The position numbers and the translations under genes were made by a program. The notes beneath the pieces were generated by a model. It had not been told where the DNA came from, did no database searches, and saw nothing but the letters and a program-made list of their open reading frames with translations. Positions 34,684-46,654 of a DNA stretch of 64,000 nt are shown piece after piece. Position 1 is the stretch's first letter, and every line of letters starts with the position of its first letter. Origin of the DNA: Ashinkailepas kermadecensis (taxonomy: Eukaryota; Arthropoda; Thecostraca; Neolepadidae); contig JAOTOM010004306.1 in NCBI GenBank assembly GCA_034440615.1, positions 1-64,000 of the forward strand, in the 5' to 3' direction.

Positions 34684-36175
34684 GCTGGAGTCTCCCCTGA
34701 ATGGAGCTCTAGGGCACTGGCAGCCAATGGCAGGTTAGGTAGCCTCTGCAATGAGTTAGGTTTGACCTTTTTTGACAAGTGGTGCAGGTTTTATGGCTCA
34801 TGGGACCTCTATCAGAGGGATGGCCTGCACTTCTCCGAGAAGGGGGTGCAAGTGTTAAGCAAAGTATATGAACATGTCCTTCAGGGAAACTAGATAATGG
34901 GGTGGGGAGGGAAGAAGTGGCTTTGCCATCTCAGGGATATGCCAAGAGTGACAGCATAGGCAATATAACCTCACAGTCAGCAAATAGGGATAGCAGTAGA
35001 TCAAGGGGGCAGAGTGGTAGCTCATCCAGAGATGATAGAGCTACTCAACATGAAAAAGCCAAAGAGGGTTATGAAACTTTTTTTTAAGTGTATGATGCTT
35101 AATGATCTGAGCATTCGATCCAAATTTGATGAGTTCAAGTGTTATGTTGCTGAGGAGAAATCAGATTTTGTTTGCATTACTGAGGCATGAGTCAGTGAGG
35201 GATATTTTGGGGATAACTTGCAGGACTATGAGATCCAGGGATATAATATGTTTTCATGCAATAGGGGTCCAGCAGTGAAAGGGGGTGGTGTAATGCTCTA
35301 TGTGAATAGCTTATACAGTTCTCAAAAAGTAGCAGATGGGGTAAAAAATGTGTCTGTGGAGTCCATTTGGCTTGATGTTGCTGTGGGAAAAGGCAACAGC
35401 AATAAACTGAGGATAGGAGCTTTGTATCGATCAGGAACCTTGCCACATTCTCAGCAACTGGAGCTCGATATGTTGATTTGTGAGGAAATCAGTAGAAACT
35501 TTCAGAGGAAATGCCTTATTCTTGGTGGCTTTAATCTAAAAGGATATGAAAATGTTGGTGTTGGCTCCCCATCATGTAAACTGTTTAGGAAATGCCTTGA
35601 AGAGGACTTGTTCTTACACCAGTTTGTAACGGAACCAACCAGGCAGGGCTCATTCTTGGACCATGGCTTCTCAGATTTAAGTGATTTAGTTCAAGACTTG
35701 ACTGTAGGAGAAACTCTGGGAAGAAGTGACCATAACATAGTGAGATTCAAGGCACAAGTAGGAGGGACAATGAAGGATAATTTGGCAAAGATTCCAAATT
35801 TTAACAGGGCAGACTTTGACTGCATGAGAGAGGCTTTAAGTGCCATAAAATGGGAAGAAGAATTCTTTGATTGAAATGCCTGTGAAGTGTGGGAAAAGTT
35901 CAAATCTTGCTTGAGGGAAATTCAGTTTAGACATGTCCCCCAAAAGCAGAGGCGCAAAAGAAGGGTAGGACAGCCAGCATGGCTTACACCAGATTTGATG
36001 AAAGCAATTAAGGCTACGAAAGATGCATTTAGAGTATTTAAGAAAGCTTCAAATATCGTAAATCTAAGGTTGTATCAAAAAGCAAGAGATGCTGTGAAGC
36101 AGAAAACCAGAGCAGCAAAGCGAGCAAAAGAATTGGATTTGGCTAGGAACTGTAATGGGGACAGTAAAAAGATCA
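34684..36175 (+). mobile_element. CR1-like LINE B, 5' half (ORF1 esterase end, ORF2 endonuclease)
   Basis: The first part reads L-Y-Q-R-D-G-L-H-F-S-E-K-G near 34820-34860, the D-x-x-H box of the SGNH-type esterase found in CR1 ORF1 proteins. ORF2 follows with an APE-type endonuclease (35095-35874: V-C-I-T-E-A, GGGVMLYVNS, LRIGALYRSG, S-D-H-N-I-V-R-F) and the R-A-K-E-L-D-L linker. Lesions: a frameshift at the T run near 35082, TGA for the expected Trp at 35188, TGA for Arg at 35872, and G-G-F-N where G-D-F-N is usual. The element stops at about 36175, where another LINE is inserted, and resumes at 38608. Confidence 0.82.
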
Positions 36176-38607
36176 AAGACGTCTTAGAACAACTTCCCCA
36201 AATTTCTCCCCTTCTAAAATATTCTCTTTATGCCGATGATTTGGCTATTTGGTGCACACACCCGTCGGCAGATTGGGCTAACCACTTCGTACAACTCGCT
36301 ATGAATCACATTTATTCATGGTGCTCCCTCTGGGGGCTACAGATCTCCCCCACCAAATCGGTCACTATGCTCTTTTCTCGGCTTCCCAGACACATCCCGC
36401 CTAGCAAACCCCTCCGCTTTCGCGATCAAATTATCCCCCTCCAAACCTCTTTCAAATATCTCGGAATTATCCTCGACAAAGGCCTTTATTTTAGCCCCCA
36501 CATCACCTATATTAAACAGCGCTGCGCTGTTCGACTCAATCTCCTGCGCTGCATCTCCGGTCGCGACTAGGGTGCAGACAGGACGACTCTTACCAAAATG
36601 TACATTGCACTGATTCGTTCAATCCTGGAATACAATGCGTTTATCTTCGATAATATATCTCCATCACTCACCAAGTCACTGGAATGCACACAAAACCACG
36701 CACTCCGCCTCATCACCGGAGCACACCGCACCACACCTATCACTAGCCTCCGGGGTGAGACCAACCTCCCTAGCCTACAACAACGCAGAACACTACAACT
36801 CGTCAGATACCACTTCAGGACAACAACACAGATAAATCACCCCTCCAATGTCGCATGGACTAAACCCTCGGTTCGGCGTTCCAAAAACAGAAATAAATAC
36901 AGCATTGCCATTCATTTGAAGCAGGTTCTCACATCCACACTGAAATTTCCGGAGGTTACCCCTGACCGGGTTCCCCCCCCCCCCTTCTCCCATTTTGGCA
37001 CATGAAACACCCCAAACTCGAGTATCTCTTTCGGCAAAATAAAATCCTGCTCACCCCCATTGAAGTCCAAATTAAGTTTTTTGAATATCAAGAGGCCCAC
37101 CCACAACACACCTTCTTTTACACTGACGGCTCACGTACCAGCAATGGTACGGGAGCCGCCTGGTGCGGTGGGCCAGACACTGGTCAAACCAAATTAACGC
37201 TTCACCATTCGGTATACACATCAGAACTAGTCGCCATATTCACCTGCCTCCAACACATCACTGCGCAACACATCACTACCCCTATCACAATATGCACTGA
37301 CTCACGATCCTCCGTGGACGCTTTCGCGGCACTACACAACACCACGCATCCCACGCTCCACGCCATCCGACACCTATACAATGACAACCACGCACACCTT
37401 CAGCTCACCCTGCTCTGGATCCCCGGACATAGGGGTATCCCGGGAAATGAACGGGTTGACGGACTTGCCCGCGCGGCGATCGACCTCCCCACCAACCACA
37501 GAGCTCTGGTGTCCCCAGGGGATCTTCTATCCCTCACTAATAATTTATTTAAAACATATATTCAGGACTGCTGGTCACATAACACCACACACCTACACGA
37601 TATCAAGCCCACACTCTCCAGCTGGCCCTCCTCCAACCAGCACACACGTCTGAACGAGGTGACACTCGCCAGACTCCGCCTGGGACACACCAAACTGACA
37701 CACGATTATATTTTTCATAGACCTCACCGCCATCCACTTTGTAACACATGTCACATACGCCTTACCGTCACCCATATCCTACTTGACTGTCCAGCATATG
37801 CTCCTCACCGTCGCTACATCATCCGGTATTTCACAAAGATCCACTCACAACTTTCGCTTCGAGCTCTCCTCGGGAGTGACCACCCGGCACTCCTCGAGTT
37901 ACTTTTCCGTTTCCTACAAGACACTAAACTTTCCGAACAGATATAAAGCCTCCGTTACATTTCCTGATTCAAGCTAACCTGATGAAGGTTATATGACACG
38001 TGCCACACTCCGTACTGGCTGTATGACTCCGCTCCACATCTCTTCCTCACCGACGTGGCAAAACACATACATATAGGTTATCTCACACTAGGTAGACAGG
38101 ATCCGATCCAATTTGGCTAATACGGACGGACTTCCTTTTAAATTGCGCTTGGTTTTTTACCTACGGGTTTTCCAAGCAGCTTGGTTTTTCCCCTTTTAGG
38201 GGTTTCCAAGCTTTAACTTACAACATACACCTACACATACAAGGTCGGGCCTGAATCCCACGACTCGCTCTGGGTGACAGGTCTCCGCTTCGCCAGCCAG
38301 GTCGCAGGTGGGCAGCGGAGCCTCTCCGTAGGCTGTGAAGCTGCCCACCCTCCAAATGTCCCTCCAGTGTTATGAGTGACTGTATGTATGTATGTCTGCA
38401 CATGTACCTGTATGCCATGCGTGTATCGTCTCTACGCCATGTTTCTTGTTTGATGGCGTCTCTCCTTTCTTGACTAGTTGATATAACCGGATGTCACATA
38501 AGCCGGATTAACGTAATTCCTTCTTTAACGTAGCAATCTCTAGCAGATGGCACTTTGCCTCCGCTAAAGATTTAGGGGAAAAAAACAAAAAAAACAGAAA
38601 AAAACAG
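36175..38607 (+). mobile_element. I-like LINE with RNase H, nested inside CR1-like LINE B
   Basis: 5'-truncated within the RT palm: KYSLYADDLAIWCTHPSADW (catalytic Y-A-D-D), then the thumb, then a C-terminal RNase H (37100-37500: F-Y-T-D-G-S, Y-T-S-E-L, C-T-D-S-R, GHRGIPGNERVDGLA) and a C-x-x-C-x(n)-H-x-x-x-x-C knuckle (about 37740-37790). A TAG at 36568 replaces the expected Trp, and the frame shifts at a C run (about 36972-36984). The 3' UTR is about 640 bp and ends in an A-rich tail (38578-38606). It interrupts LINE B between its endonuclease and RT; roughly 30 codons of LINE B linker are missing at the junction. Confidence 0.82.
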
Positions 38608-40815
38608 ATGGTTGAGGAACTGAGCAAGCAGTTTAAATCAGTGTTTACAGTGGAGGATGTGACTAATCTGCCAACCGTGAAACACAGTTCAGTGACAGGT
38701 GATCAGATACACCATGTTGATTTCATTGATAGTGATGTTGTTTTCAATTATATCAGAAACATACAGCCAAACAAGGCAGCAGGACATGATGGAATTTATG
38801 CTAGGGTATTGCGAGAAGCTGAAAAGGAACTGGCAATTCCACTTAGTATAATATTTTGTAGATCAGCTTCACAAAATGAAATTCCAACAGATTGGAAAAG
38901 GCAAAGGTAGTTCCTATTTTCAAGAAAGGAGAAAGAGGGAAAGTTGAAAACCATAGGCCAGTAAGCCTCACATCCCTAGTCTGCAAGGTACTCGAATCAA
39001 TTATCAAGGATAGAATAGTTAGTTTTCTGGAAGGAAACAGATTGATTCAAGATACTCAACATGGGTTTAGAAAAGGGCGATCGTGTCTCACAAATCTCTT
39101 GGACTTTTTTAATTTTGCTACGGAACAATTTGATCAGGGAAATCAGGTTAATGTAGCATATCTTGACTTTAGTAAGGCCTTTGATAAGGTACCCCATAAA
39201 CGGTTAATGATGCAGCTTCAGGTCCCTGGTATCGCAGGTAGCATCCTAAAATTGATAGAGTTGTGGCTTTCAGATAGACAGCAGAGAGTGACGCTAAATG
39301 GTACAAAGTCATCATGGCAAAATGTTCTTAGTGGAGTCCCCCAGGGCTCGGTACTGGGGCCACTACTGTTTATTATATACGTGAATAGCATTGAATGTGG
39401 CCTAAGCAGTAAGGTTTTGAAATTTGCGGATGATTTGAAGATCTTTAGGGCAATAACAGGGCACAATGACCAGGTTTTGCTGCAGAAAGACTTAGACGAG
39501 CTTGTGAAGTGGTCAGAGAAATGGCAAATGAAGTTTAATTTTGATAAATGCAAAGTCATGCATGTAGGTAGGCAGCATATGAAGGCTCCATGCTTGATGG
39601 GTGGCCAAGTATTATCTGTGACTCAGCAGGAGAAGGACTTAGGTGTTATTTTGAACACAAAGTTTGGGGCATCAGAACAGACCAAAGAAGCCAGGAAGAA
39701 GGCACTAAGAATGCTTGGGGCAATACAGAGGAATGTGTCATACAAAAGTCAGGAGGTCATCAGGAAGCTTTACTGTGCATATGTCAGGCCACATTTGGAA
39801 TACTGTGTCCAAGCTTGGTCCCCTAGTTATGATAAAGATTGCTGGCTTTTAGAGAGAGTACAAAAGAGGGCAACACAAATGGTTAATGGTATAGGCAATC
39901 TGGCATATGAGGAAAGATTGAAGAAATTGAATATGTTTTCACTTAGATATAGATGGCTGAGAGGAGATCTCATCGAGGTTTTTAAATTTATTCATGGTCA
40001 GGAACAGGGATATCTCAGGGAAATGTTTGAATTTAACAGAAATGATGCAATTAGAGGTCATCAATTCAAAATGAAAGTTAATCACAGCAGGAGAAGGTTA
40101 AGACAGTCTTTCTTCACCAACAGGGTAGTAGAACACTGGAACCAGTTGCTAGGAACCATTGTCAGTAGCAACACACTGAACATCTTTAAAAACGGCATAG
40201 ACAATCATTATAAGAATAGGGGGCTTGTTTTTCTGTATTCCAGGGAGGGTTGATCGACAGGGAGGAGTTGGGAGTTGGGAGGAGTTTGTAATTGTTGAGT
40301 ATGTTATGCAATAGCAAGTGAGTCTCTTATTAAGTCTAAATGCTTTATAACTTTATATAGGGTGTACCTAGCAGTGGATTCAGCACCTTCCTTCGGGATG
40401 TGATACTGATGAGATTGTCTATGGTAGCACAATGGGTATGATGAGATGAGTTTGTAATTGTTGAGTGTATTATGTAATAGCAAGTGAGTCTCTTATTAAG
40501 TCTGAACGCTTTATAACTTTATATAGGGTGTACCTAGCAGTGGATTCAGCACCTTCCTTCGGGATGTGATACTGATGAGATTGTCTATGGTAGCACAATG
40601 GGTACGATGGGAGGAGCTTGTAATTGTTGAGGGTGTAATGCAATAGCAAGTGAATGGTGCTAGATAGGCTGGGATATATAGCTTCCTAGGAACTTGGGAT
40701 AAGGGATTGATTGGGGTGAGAGTATGTACATTTCTAGTACCTTTTCTAGATAGGCTTAACCCAGATGGGCCCCTGTGGCTCTTATTAAGCCTTAATACTT
40801 TATAACTTTATGACT
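38608..40815 (+). mobile_element. CR1-like LINE B, 3' half (reverse transcriptase and 3' UTR)
   Basis: RT continues with E-E-L-S-K-Q-F-K-S-V-F and QPNKAAGHDGIYARVLRE, a one-base frameshift at about 38895, then a 440-codon open stretch to 40253: VVPIFKKGERGKVENHRPVS, motif A DFSKAFDKVPHKRL, motif B S-G-V-P-Q-G-S-V-L-G-P, F-A-D-D-L box and full thumb. The 3' UTR contains three tandem copies of a ~165-bp block and ends in ACTTTATRACTTTA repeats next to PLE-1. The RT itself is nearly intact, so this copy looks fairly young. Confidence 0.88.
40285..40650. repeat. ~165-bp tandem repeat in LINE B 3' UTR
   Basis: Blocks beginning GTTTGTAATTGTTGAG at about 40285, 40449 and 40618, each with the sequence CCTAGCAGTGGATTCAGCACC downstream in the first two. 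LINE A carries one copy only. Confidence 0.85.
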
Positions 40816-41805
40816 TTAGGTCCATGAAATGTGTTTTGGGCATTGGCAAATTATAATAATCTTGTGCATGAATAACTTCTCGTTTTGCGACCAGAGCTTC
40901 CTCTACGGGCACGTTCGTAAACAGTGACGTCAAAACTAGCAAAGGTCATGTCAGCAACATCAGCAGATTTTATCTCATTATGAGATCATTTGTGTTCCTA
41001 AGATGAGCTTCGCTTGTTGAACCTAATGCACTTGTCAGCGGTTTTGCTAAAACCTTTGCCAAATTGTATGGTGCGCTGCCCATACCGGAAGTAATGGGGC
41101 GCATTGGATTTCCTTTTTTGTGCATTTTCGATAGTCCCTTAATGTGCGGAGCTACAGGTGCTTCTTCCAATAGATGAAGTAATTGTTTGCCTCTCTGTGA
41201 TATTTTCAACAGATTCCTAGCTTTCTGGTTAAATAACTTGTTTTGCTATGCTGATAAGCATATCCAGTTTTCGTTTTCTCATATGTCCCGGTATCACTAA
41301 GCATCTCGAGCATTTTGCTATCGTAGTGGGATCTATCTATGATTATAACACCCCTACCTTTGTCAGCTTGTGTGACGAGCACACTGCGGTTATTTGCAAT
41401 ATTTCCAAGTGCGCGCATATATCGTCTCGGCATGCCTACTGGTTCCTGATTTGCTAGCGCTTTGCAACATGCTAAAATTCCCTGAATAAATCCTTTATCT
41501 GAATCACTATCGTTCCATCTATAATTGCGGTTTACGTGCTGAGTAAATTAATATTTTTCCTTTCCTGCATCAAACTTTAAGCCCAAGGACAACGCCTCTT
41601 TTTCTTCCTCCGAAGGTTTCTTGATGATAAGTTGGTCACGATATTCACTTTTCCAGCGTCCTTCCAAGCACTGTTCCTACACAAACATAACAACTTGCGG
41701 CTAAGACTATTCCGCTGTTTTTCGTCGAACTTCTTCAGCCTCGATTGAAGTTTCGCTGAGACCACAACTCTCGTTCGTTTGTCGTTCAAAACATAAATAT
41801 GGTTC
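40816..41805 (-). mobile_element. PLE-1, 5' part (N-terminal region and RT fingers)
   Basis: The minus strand reads, from the right, K-L-Q-S-R-L-K-K-F-D-E-K-Q, V-T-N-L-S-S-R, then LVTQADKGRGVIIIDRSHYD, then IKGLSKMHKKGNPMRPITSG and K-P-L-T-S-A-L-G, ending P-K-T-H-F-M-D-L. This is the N-terminus and fingers of a Penelope RT, with several stops and frameshifts. It is the upstream part of the same element found at 34190-34683 and 31613-32400. Confidence 0.85.
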
Positions 41806-41809
41806 TTTA

Positions 41810-42680
41810 ATTCGTAAAAATTATAAATGCAATCTAGCTGAATTAATAAAAGAGTGGCATTGTGATCGGATTTTTTTATGAGGGCTTTTCGGATTTGTAG
41901 TAATGCCTACAATGCAGACCAAATTGAACATATATGTAGCACCATCCTCAAGTTAAAGTACCCAAAAGACTTGCTTATGAAACTCAAGAAAGAGCTGAAG
42001 AAATAACGAGCACACGTAAAGTAGAAAAATCTACCAAGTTTTTAACAATTGCATACTCAAAGCAGGCTATTGTTATCGCCAAACACCTGGAAGCCGTTGG
42101 AGTTCTGGTGTCCATAAATTCCGGGACAAAAGTGGGCGACATCGTCATTGGAATATCTGCTATTGGTCCCATGTTACTTAATAGTGTAATATACGAAATT
42201 TCTTGTTCCGGTTGCTCAAAATCATATGTTGGGGAAACCGGAAGGGGAATTTATGCGCGAATCAATGAGCACAAGCGCCACTTGAAGTATCATAGGCAGT
42301 GCAGTGCTATTGTGGTCCATATCGACGAGTGTGAAAATCTTCCAAAATTGGATGACGTAAGAGCATTAGAGAAGAATATAAAAACGAACGAGAAAAGCAT
42401 TAGAGGCAGCACATATATGCACACGCGACACGATCAATTCCAGTGTCGGTTTTGGTACCTGGGCAGAACTTGCAGCGAGATTACCTATTGTGAAGAGCCG
42501 AAAACGAATTGGCACTTGATTTTGACGGCAGAAAATGTGATTTGTTACCTGCTTTATATTGTCTGCAGTTGTGCTCTATGTTTTGTACTGATGAAGACCT
42601 ATTGAGGTCGAAACGTTTACATTTCAGTCATTTTCACATAATTTGTTTGTTTTCATCATCCATTCTCATTCATATATATA
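41810..42680 (+). mobile_element. PLE-2: inverted 3' part of a Penelope-like element
   Basis: Plus strand, head-to-head with PLE-1. It contains the connector L-K-Y-P-K-D-L-L-M-K-L-K-K, the GIY-YIG domain (SYVGETGRGIYARINEHKRH, H-I-D-E-C) and the same 3' region and hammerhead-like motif as PLE-1. It is therefore an inverted near-copy of 31613-32400 plus some upstream sequence (N-A-Y-N-A-D-Q-I-E-H-I). Partial inverted copies joined to a main copy are typical of Penelope-like elements. Confidence 0.82.
42585..42620 (+). ncRNA. Hammerhead ribozyme-like motif in PLE-2
   Basis: GTA, CTGATGA, helix II GACC/GGTC with an ATTGA-type loop, GAAAC, GTT, TAC. Helix I GTA/TAC pairs fully here and helix III is the palindrome A-C-G-T, as in minimal or dimeric hammerheads of retroelements. 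Only motif agreement was seen. Confidence 0.62.
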
Positions 42681-42697
42681 TATATATATATATATAC
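42674..42697. repeat. (AT)n microsatellite at the PLE-2 edge
   Basis: About 24 bp of AT alternation directly after the PLE-2 3' end, mirroring the (TA)n tract beside PLE-1. Confidence 0.9.
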
Positions 42698-43007
42698 AAC
42701 ATATATATAATATAATACTTATTATTTACCCACAATTGCATTTAAGTTGATTTTTTTCACAGCACTTCAGGCTACATGTTTGTGAACGTAGTAGGACTTC
42801 GTTCAACATTTTGACCACCCAGGGGGGGATGGCTGGAAGCCTAGTAGTGACCCCTTTGCTTCCTTGCTCTCCAGTCCCCCTCTCACCTACCCCACGTGTC
42901 GCATGGTTTGCTGTAAGTGGGCTAAGTGTCCATAAGGCACAGATTCTGAAGCCTGCCTTAAGCTTGTGACGTACGTTTTTTGTAACCAGTTGTGGTTGTG
43001 TTGACAG

Positions 43008-43068
43008 CCATATGCAGTCCGGGGTGCAGCAAACAACACGGGTACTGTGAACAGCCTGCCGTCTGTAG
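43008..43068 (+). CDS. Dl-like: Exon 9: first half of EGF5 (third DOS unit)
   Basis: 61 nt, phase 1 in, phase 2 out, acceptor GTGTTGACAG, donor GTAAGA. The translation, after the shared alanine codon, is ICSPGCSKQHGYCEQPAVC plus R. Same length, phases and cysteine spacing as exon 7. It begins the third repetition of the EGF1-EGF2 pair, joined to exon 8 as F-C-E-R-A-I-C. Confidence 0.9.
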
Positions 43069-43339
43069 GTAAGACAATCATGGTAAGATGATCATGACAT
43101 AAACCGCACAGGTAAGCAAGCTGTTTCCTCACAAGTGCTGCATTGGATGACCTGGTAGGCTGTGCATTCTAGCTTCCACCACAAGTCGGCGGGTTACAGC
43201 TCTCTCGTCAGTCCGATGTTGAAACAAACTTGACCGAAGAGATAAAGAAAATGAGGGAGAGAGGGAATGAAGATTCGGGTGTCGAGAAATAGTTTGGGAG
43301 AAAAGGAAAAGCGGGAGAAAGTGAGTGTGACAGCAAGAG

Positions 43340-43846
<507 letters not shown>

Positions 43847-43849
43847 AAA

Positions 43850-44960
43850 AAAGATAACAAGAAAGAGAGGACGAAAAAGAGGAAGAGAGAGTCATAAAGT
43901 GCTCAGACACAATAAGACCCATAAGGGCCCATCCAGGTCATGTATGCAAAGGGAAGATACTATAAACATGGCAAAAAGACACATTACCGCACACCAACAC
44001 CACATCACTAATTCCGAGAATCTACCAACATCCCACACGCTCATCAATGCCTATCTAACCAACCTATCCAGCCCCATTCACCCGATGCCATGTCTCTCTC
44101 TATCTATCTCTATCTCTATATATCTATATATCTCTCTATCTATCTATATATCTATCTCTATCTATCTATATATCTATCTCTATCTATCTCTTATCACTCG
44201 CACCTCCATCCCGAACAACATTATTCTCCCTCTCTTGCAATACCTTAAACCTATTCTGCATTTCAAAATCAGTGTTTATTTTCCTTAAGGCTATGCCGGT
44301 ACTCCGACGTCTGACAACTGTCCATTCTCCACTTTCCTGGGCCTCGCTATCACCATCCCTCCCACTCCTCGAATCCTGCACCTGGCTTGCTCGACTCTCA
44401 TTACCTATGATGGGCCCTGCCACTAAACACCTCAGGCGCTCCATCTCACTTGTGAGCATCTCTACTTTCCTACTCAAGTCCCCAATGACCCCCTATATTC
44501 ACATTTTTCACAGTCGCCTTCCCTCACAGTTTTTTGTGTTTTTGTTTTCATGTTTTGTTTTGTTTTTACTTTTTTATTCTCATTACTAAGTGTCAATTGT
44601 CAGCATTTGGTGCGAATCGACACTCCATATCTATCTCTATATTATTCCAAGGTTATCTAAAGTAAACAATATACACCACAAGGCTAAGCAAAACTATGAT
44701 AAGAAGGAATCAGTATTCTCTCATTTAACTTATAATACCTACACACAGGAAAGAAAGCAACAATCTGTCTACAAAATCAAAACAAAAACCTATCGTAATG
44801 ACTAGTGGTTCACTCTTCTTTTTCCCCTCGATGCCCTCAACCAGTTTCCCCAGGCCTCGGAGTCGCACGAACACGTCTGTATGCAAGTTTTTATGTTAGT
44901 CATCAGCATTTGATCACCATCGTCAGCAACCGACAACAACCGTGTTTCCTTGATGTTGGT
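43850..44960. other. Intron 9 DNA with (TATC)n tract
   Basis: A TATC/TATA microsatellite lies at 44096-44192. A minus-strand open frame at 44184-44477 begins with a coiled-coil-like segment (VEMLTSEMERLRCLV) of the kind seen in retroelement ORF1 proteins, but it is too short to classify. Otherwise I see nothing. Confidence 0.4.
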
Positions 44961-45185
44961 GCAGCATGCTAAGGGTCGGAGTAGGTATGGCAGTCACCAC
45001 CCCCAGCAATATTCGTGCAGCATGTCATTGCCATAGGGTAGGCATGACAGCCACCAACTCCAACAATATTGGTGCAGCATGCTACTGTTTTGGGGTAGGC
45101 ATGGCAACCACCACCCACAACAATATTCGTGCAGCATGCCACTGTCATGGGGTAGGCATGGCAACCACCACCCACAACAACAACA
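44961..45185. repeat. ~57-bp tandem repeat in intron 9
   Basis: Four copies beginning GCAGCATG at about 44961, 45017, 45073 and 45131, each ending CACCACCCACAACAATATT or similar. Confidence 0.85.
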
Positions 45186-45334
45186 ACAAACACAAATATC
45201 AAATACACTGCCTCAGGATGAATTTTTCTGAACTGAACTTGATTTACGATAACAAATTGTTTATCCAGGTCTACACTAGTTGCCGCAGTCACAGCCAGGC
45301 TAAACAATATTGTAATGTAATGTAATGTAAAGAG

Positions 45335-45577
45335 CACGGCCACTGTTGGATGCTGTCTGCGGATGTATGCCAGCGTACGCCAGCTACCGCCAGATGTTCT
45401 CTGTAATGCTGCCTGCGGATGTACGCTGGCGTACGCCACCTACCGCCACATGTTCTATGTAATGCTGTCTGCGGATGTATGCTGGCGTACGCCACCTACC
45501 GCCACATCCTCCCTGTAATGCTGTCTGCGGATGTATGCTGGTGTACACCACCTACCGTCACATGTTCTCTACCGCAG
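45335..45577. repeat. 56-bp minisatellite ending at the exon 10 acceptor
   Basis: About four copies of a 56-bp unit (CTGTAATGCTGTCTGCGGATGTATGCTGGCGTACGCCACCTACCGCCACATGTTCT; starts 45401, 45457, 45513). Where a fifth start is due (45569) the sequence is CTACCGCAG, the splice acceptor. The last unit thus forms the branch-point and pyrimidine region of exon 10. Confidence 0.92.
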
Positions 45578-45708
45578 GTGCGAGCTGGGCTGGACCGGGC
45601 CAAGGTGTGATGAGTGCTTTGCGTACCCCGGATGTGTCCATGGTAACTGCTCCGAGCCCTGGGAGTGCATCTGCCATCCCGGCTGGACCGGCTTCCTCTG
45701 CGACGAAC
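45578..45708 (+). CDS. Dl-like: Exon 10: rest of EGF5 and EGF6 (third DOS unit)
   Basis: 131 nt, phase 2 in, phase 1 out, acceptor TTCTCTACCGCAG, donor GTTAGT. The translation is [10 protein letters not shown], then [14 protein letters not shown], then [17 protein letters not shown]. Of the three repeats this is closest to the EGF1-EGF2 of ordinary Delta proteins (D-E-C-x-x-Y-P-G-C-x-H-G-x-C-x-x-P-W-x-C). It is therefore probably the ancestral unit, with the others added before it. It joins in frame to exon 11 as C-D-E-P-V-D-L-C. The donor sequence is echoed by a 43-bp minisatellite at 50.8 kb. Confidence 0.9.
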
Positions 45709-46654
45709 GTTAGTATAAATATGGACTACCGACGTGTGGGTACACGTGGGTACACGTCGGCAGAAGTGCAAAAGTGTGCCAATCGGATACCTTCTCTTGA
45801 TTCCAAAAGCCAGTTTTGTTACCTGTCACATGCGGCCCTACCTAGTGCATTTACCTCTTTATGCTTACATTCCAACGCACGTTACCGCCACTGAAGATGC
45901 AGATCACCATCTAATTACTCTTGGGAGTGCAAACATTTATGTTCCTAAGTCATTATTCAATGGTGACAATATATATTATGTACATAGACGCACATAAAAA
46001 CAATGCATTGGCAGGCTTAGCAATGGTGCAAAGGTGCAGCATGACAACAAAGATACAAATTGTATTGACACACTAGATATGCTAGAACTGCAATATGTCA
46101 ACCAATAATGTCAAGTCAGTGCGCCTACAGAACATACCAATTTGTGTCACAACACACTTCAGTTGCGAAAAGTGAATGCAGAGAAAATGTCAAAGATACC
46201 AGAACAAGCAACAAAAACAGACTGGTCATGGATCTCTGCCATCTAGAGGATTGTCTTCTCCAAAATAAAAATATCCTCCATTTTCTAGTTTAAAGGTTGC
46301 ATGGTGCCGCATTCACAGTGTTGATCTACTTTTTGGCATAAGGTTCGCAACTCACTTGGAAGTCACAGGGTGTTTCACATAGTACAAATAGGAAGGACAC
46401 TATCCTCCCAGAGTAGGCATGCTCGCAAATTCTCCTCTGAATCCATTATTCAAAGACATACATTAAAGACCAAATGTTGATGTCCAAGATATCACAAGGG
46501 AACGGGAAAAGCGAAAAGGTTAGGTTAGGTTTTTAAGTGCAGTTTTCGAATGAAATCATGGCTTGAAAATGTTCTTTTTAACTTATTCTCACATTGAATG
46601 ATATGCTAGATTAGGTTAGGTTAAGCTACATTTTTAAAACATTAATTTGCATCG
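45709..46654 (+). other. Start of intron 10 (no gene seen)
   Basis: AT-rich intron with a few TTAGG-like runs near 46520-46625. No recognisable gene. Confidence 0.55.

Noticed and set aside
35218..40253. Host genes for a nuclease and a reverse transcriptase
   Set aside because: They are parts of CR1-like and I-like retrotransposons, nested and carrying stops and frameshifts.
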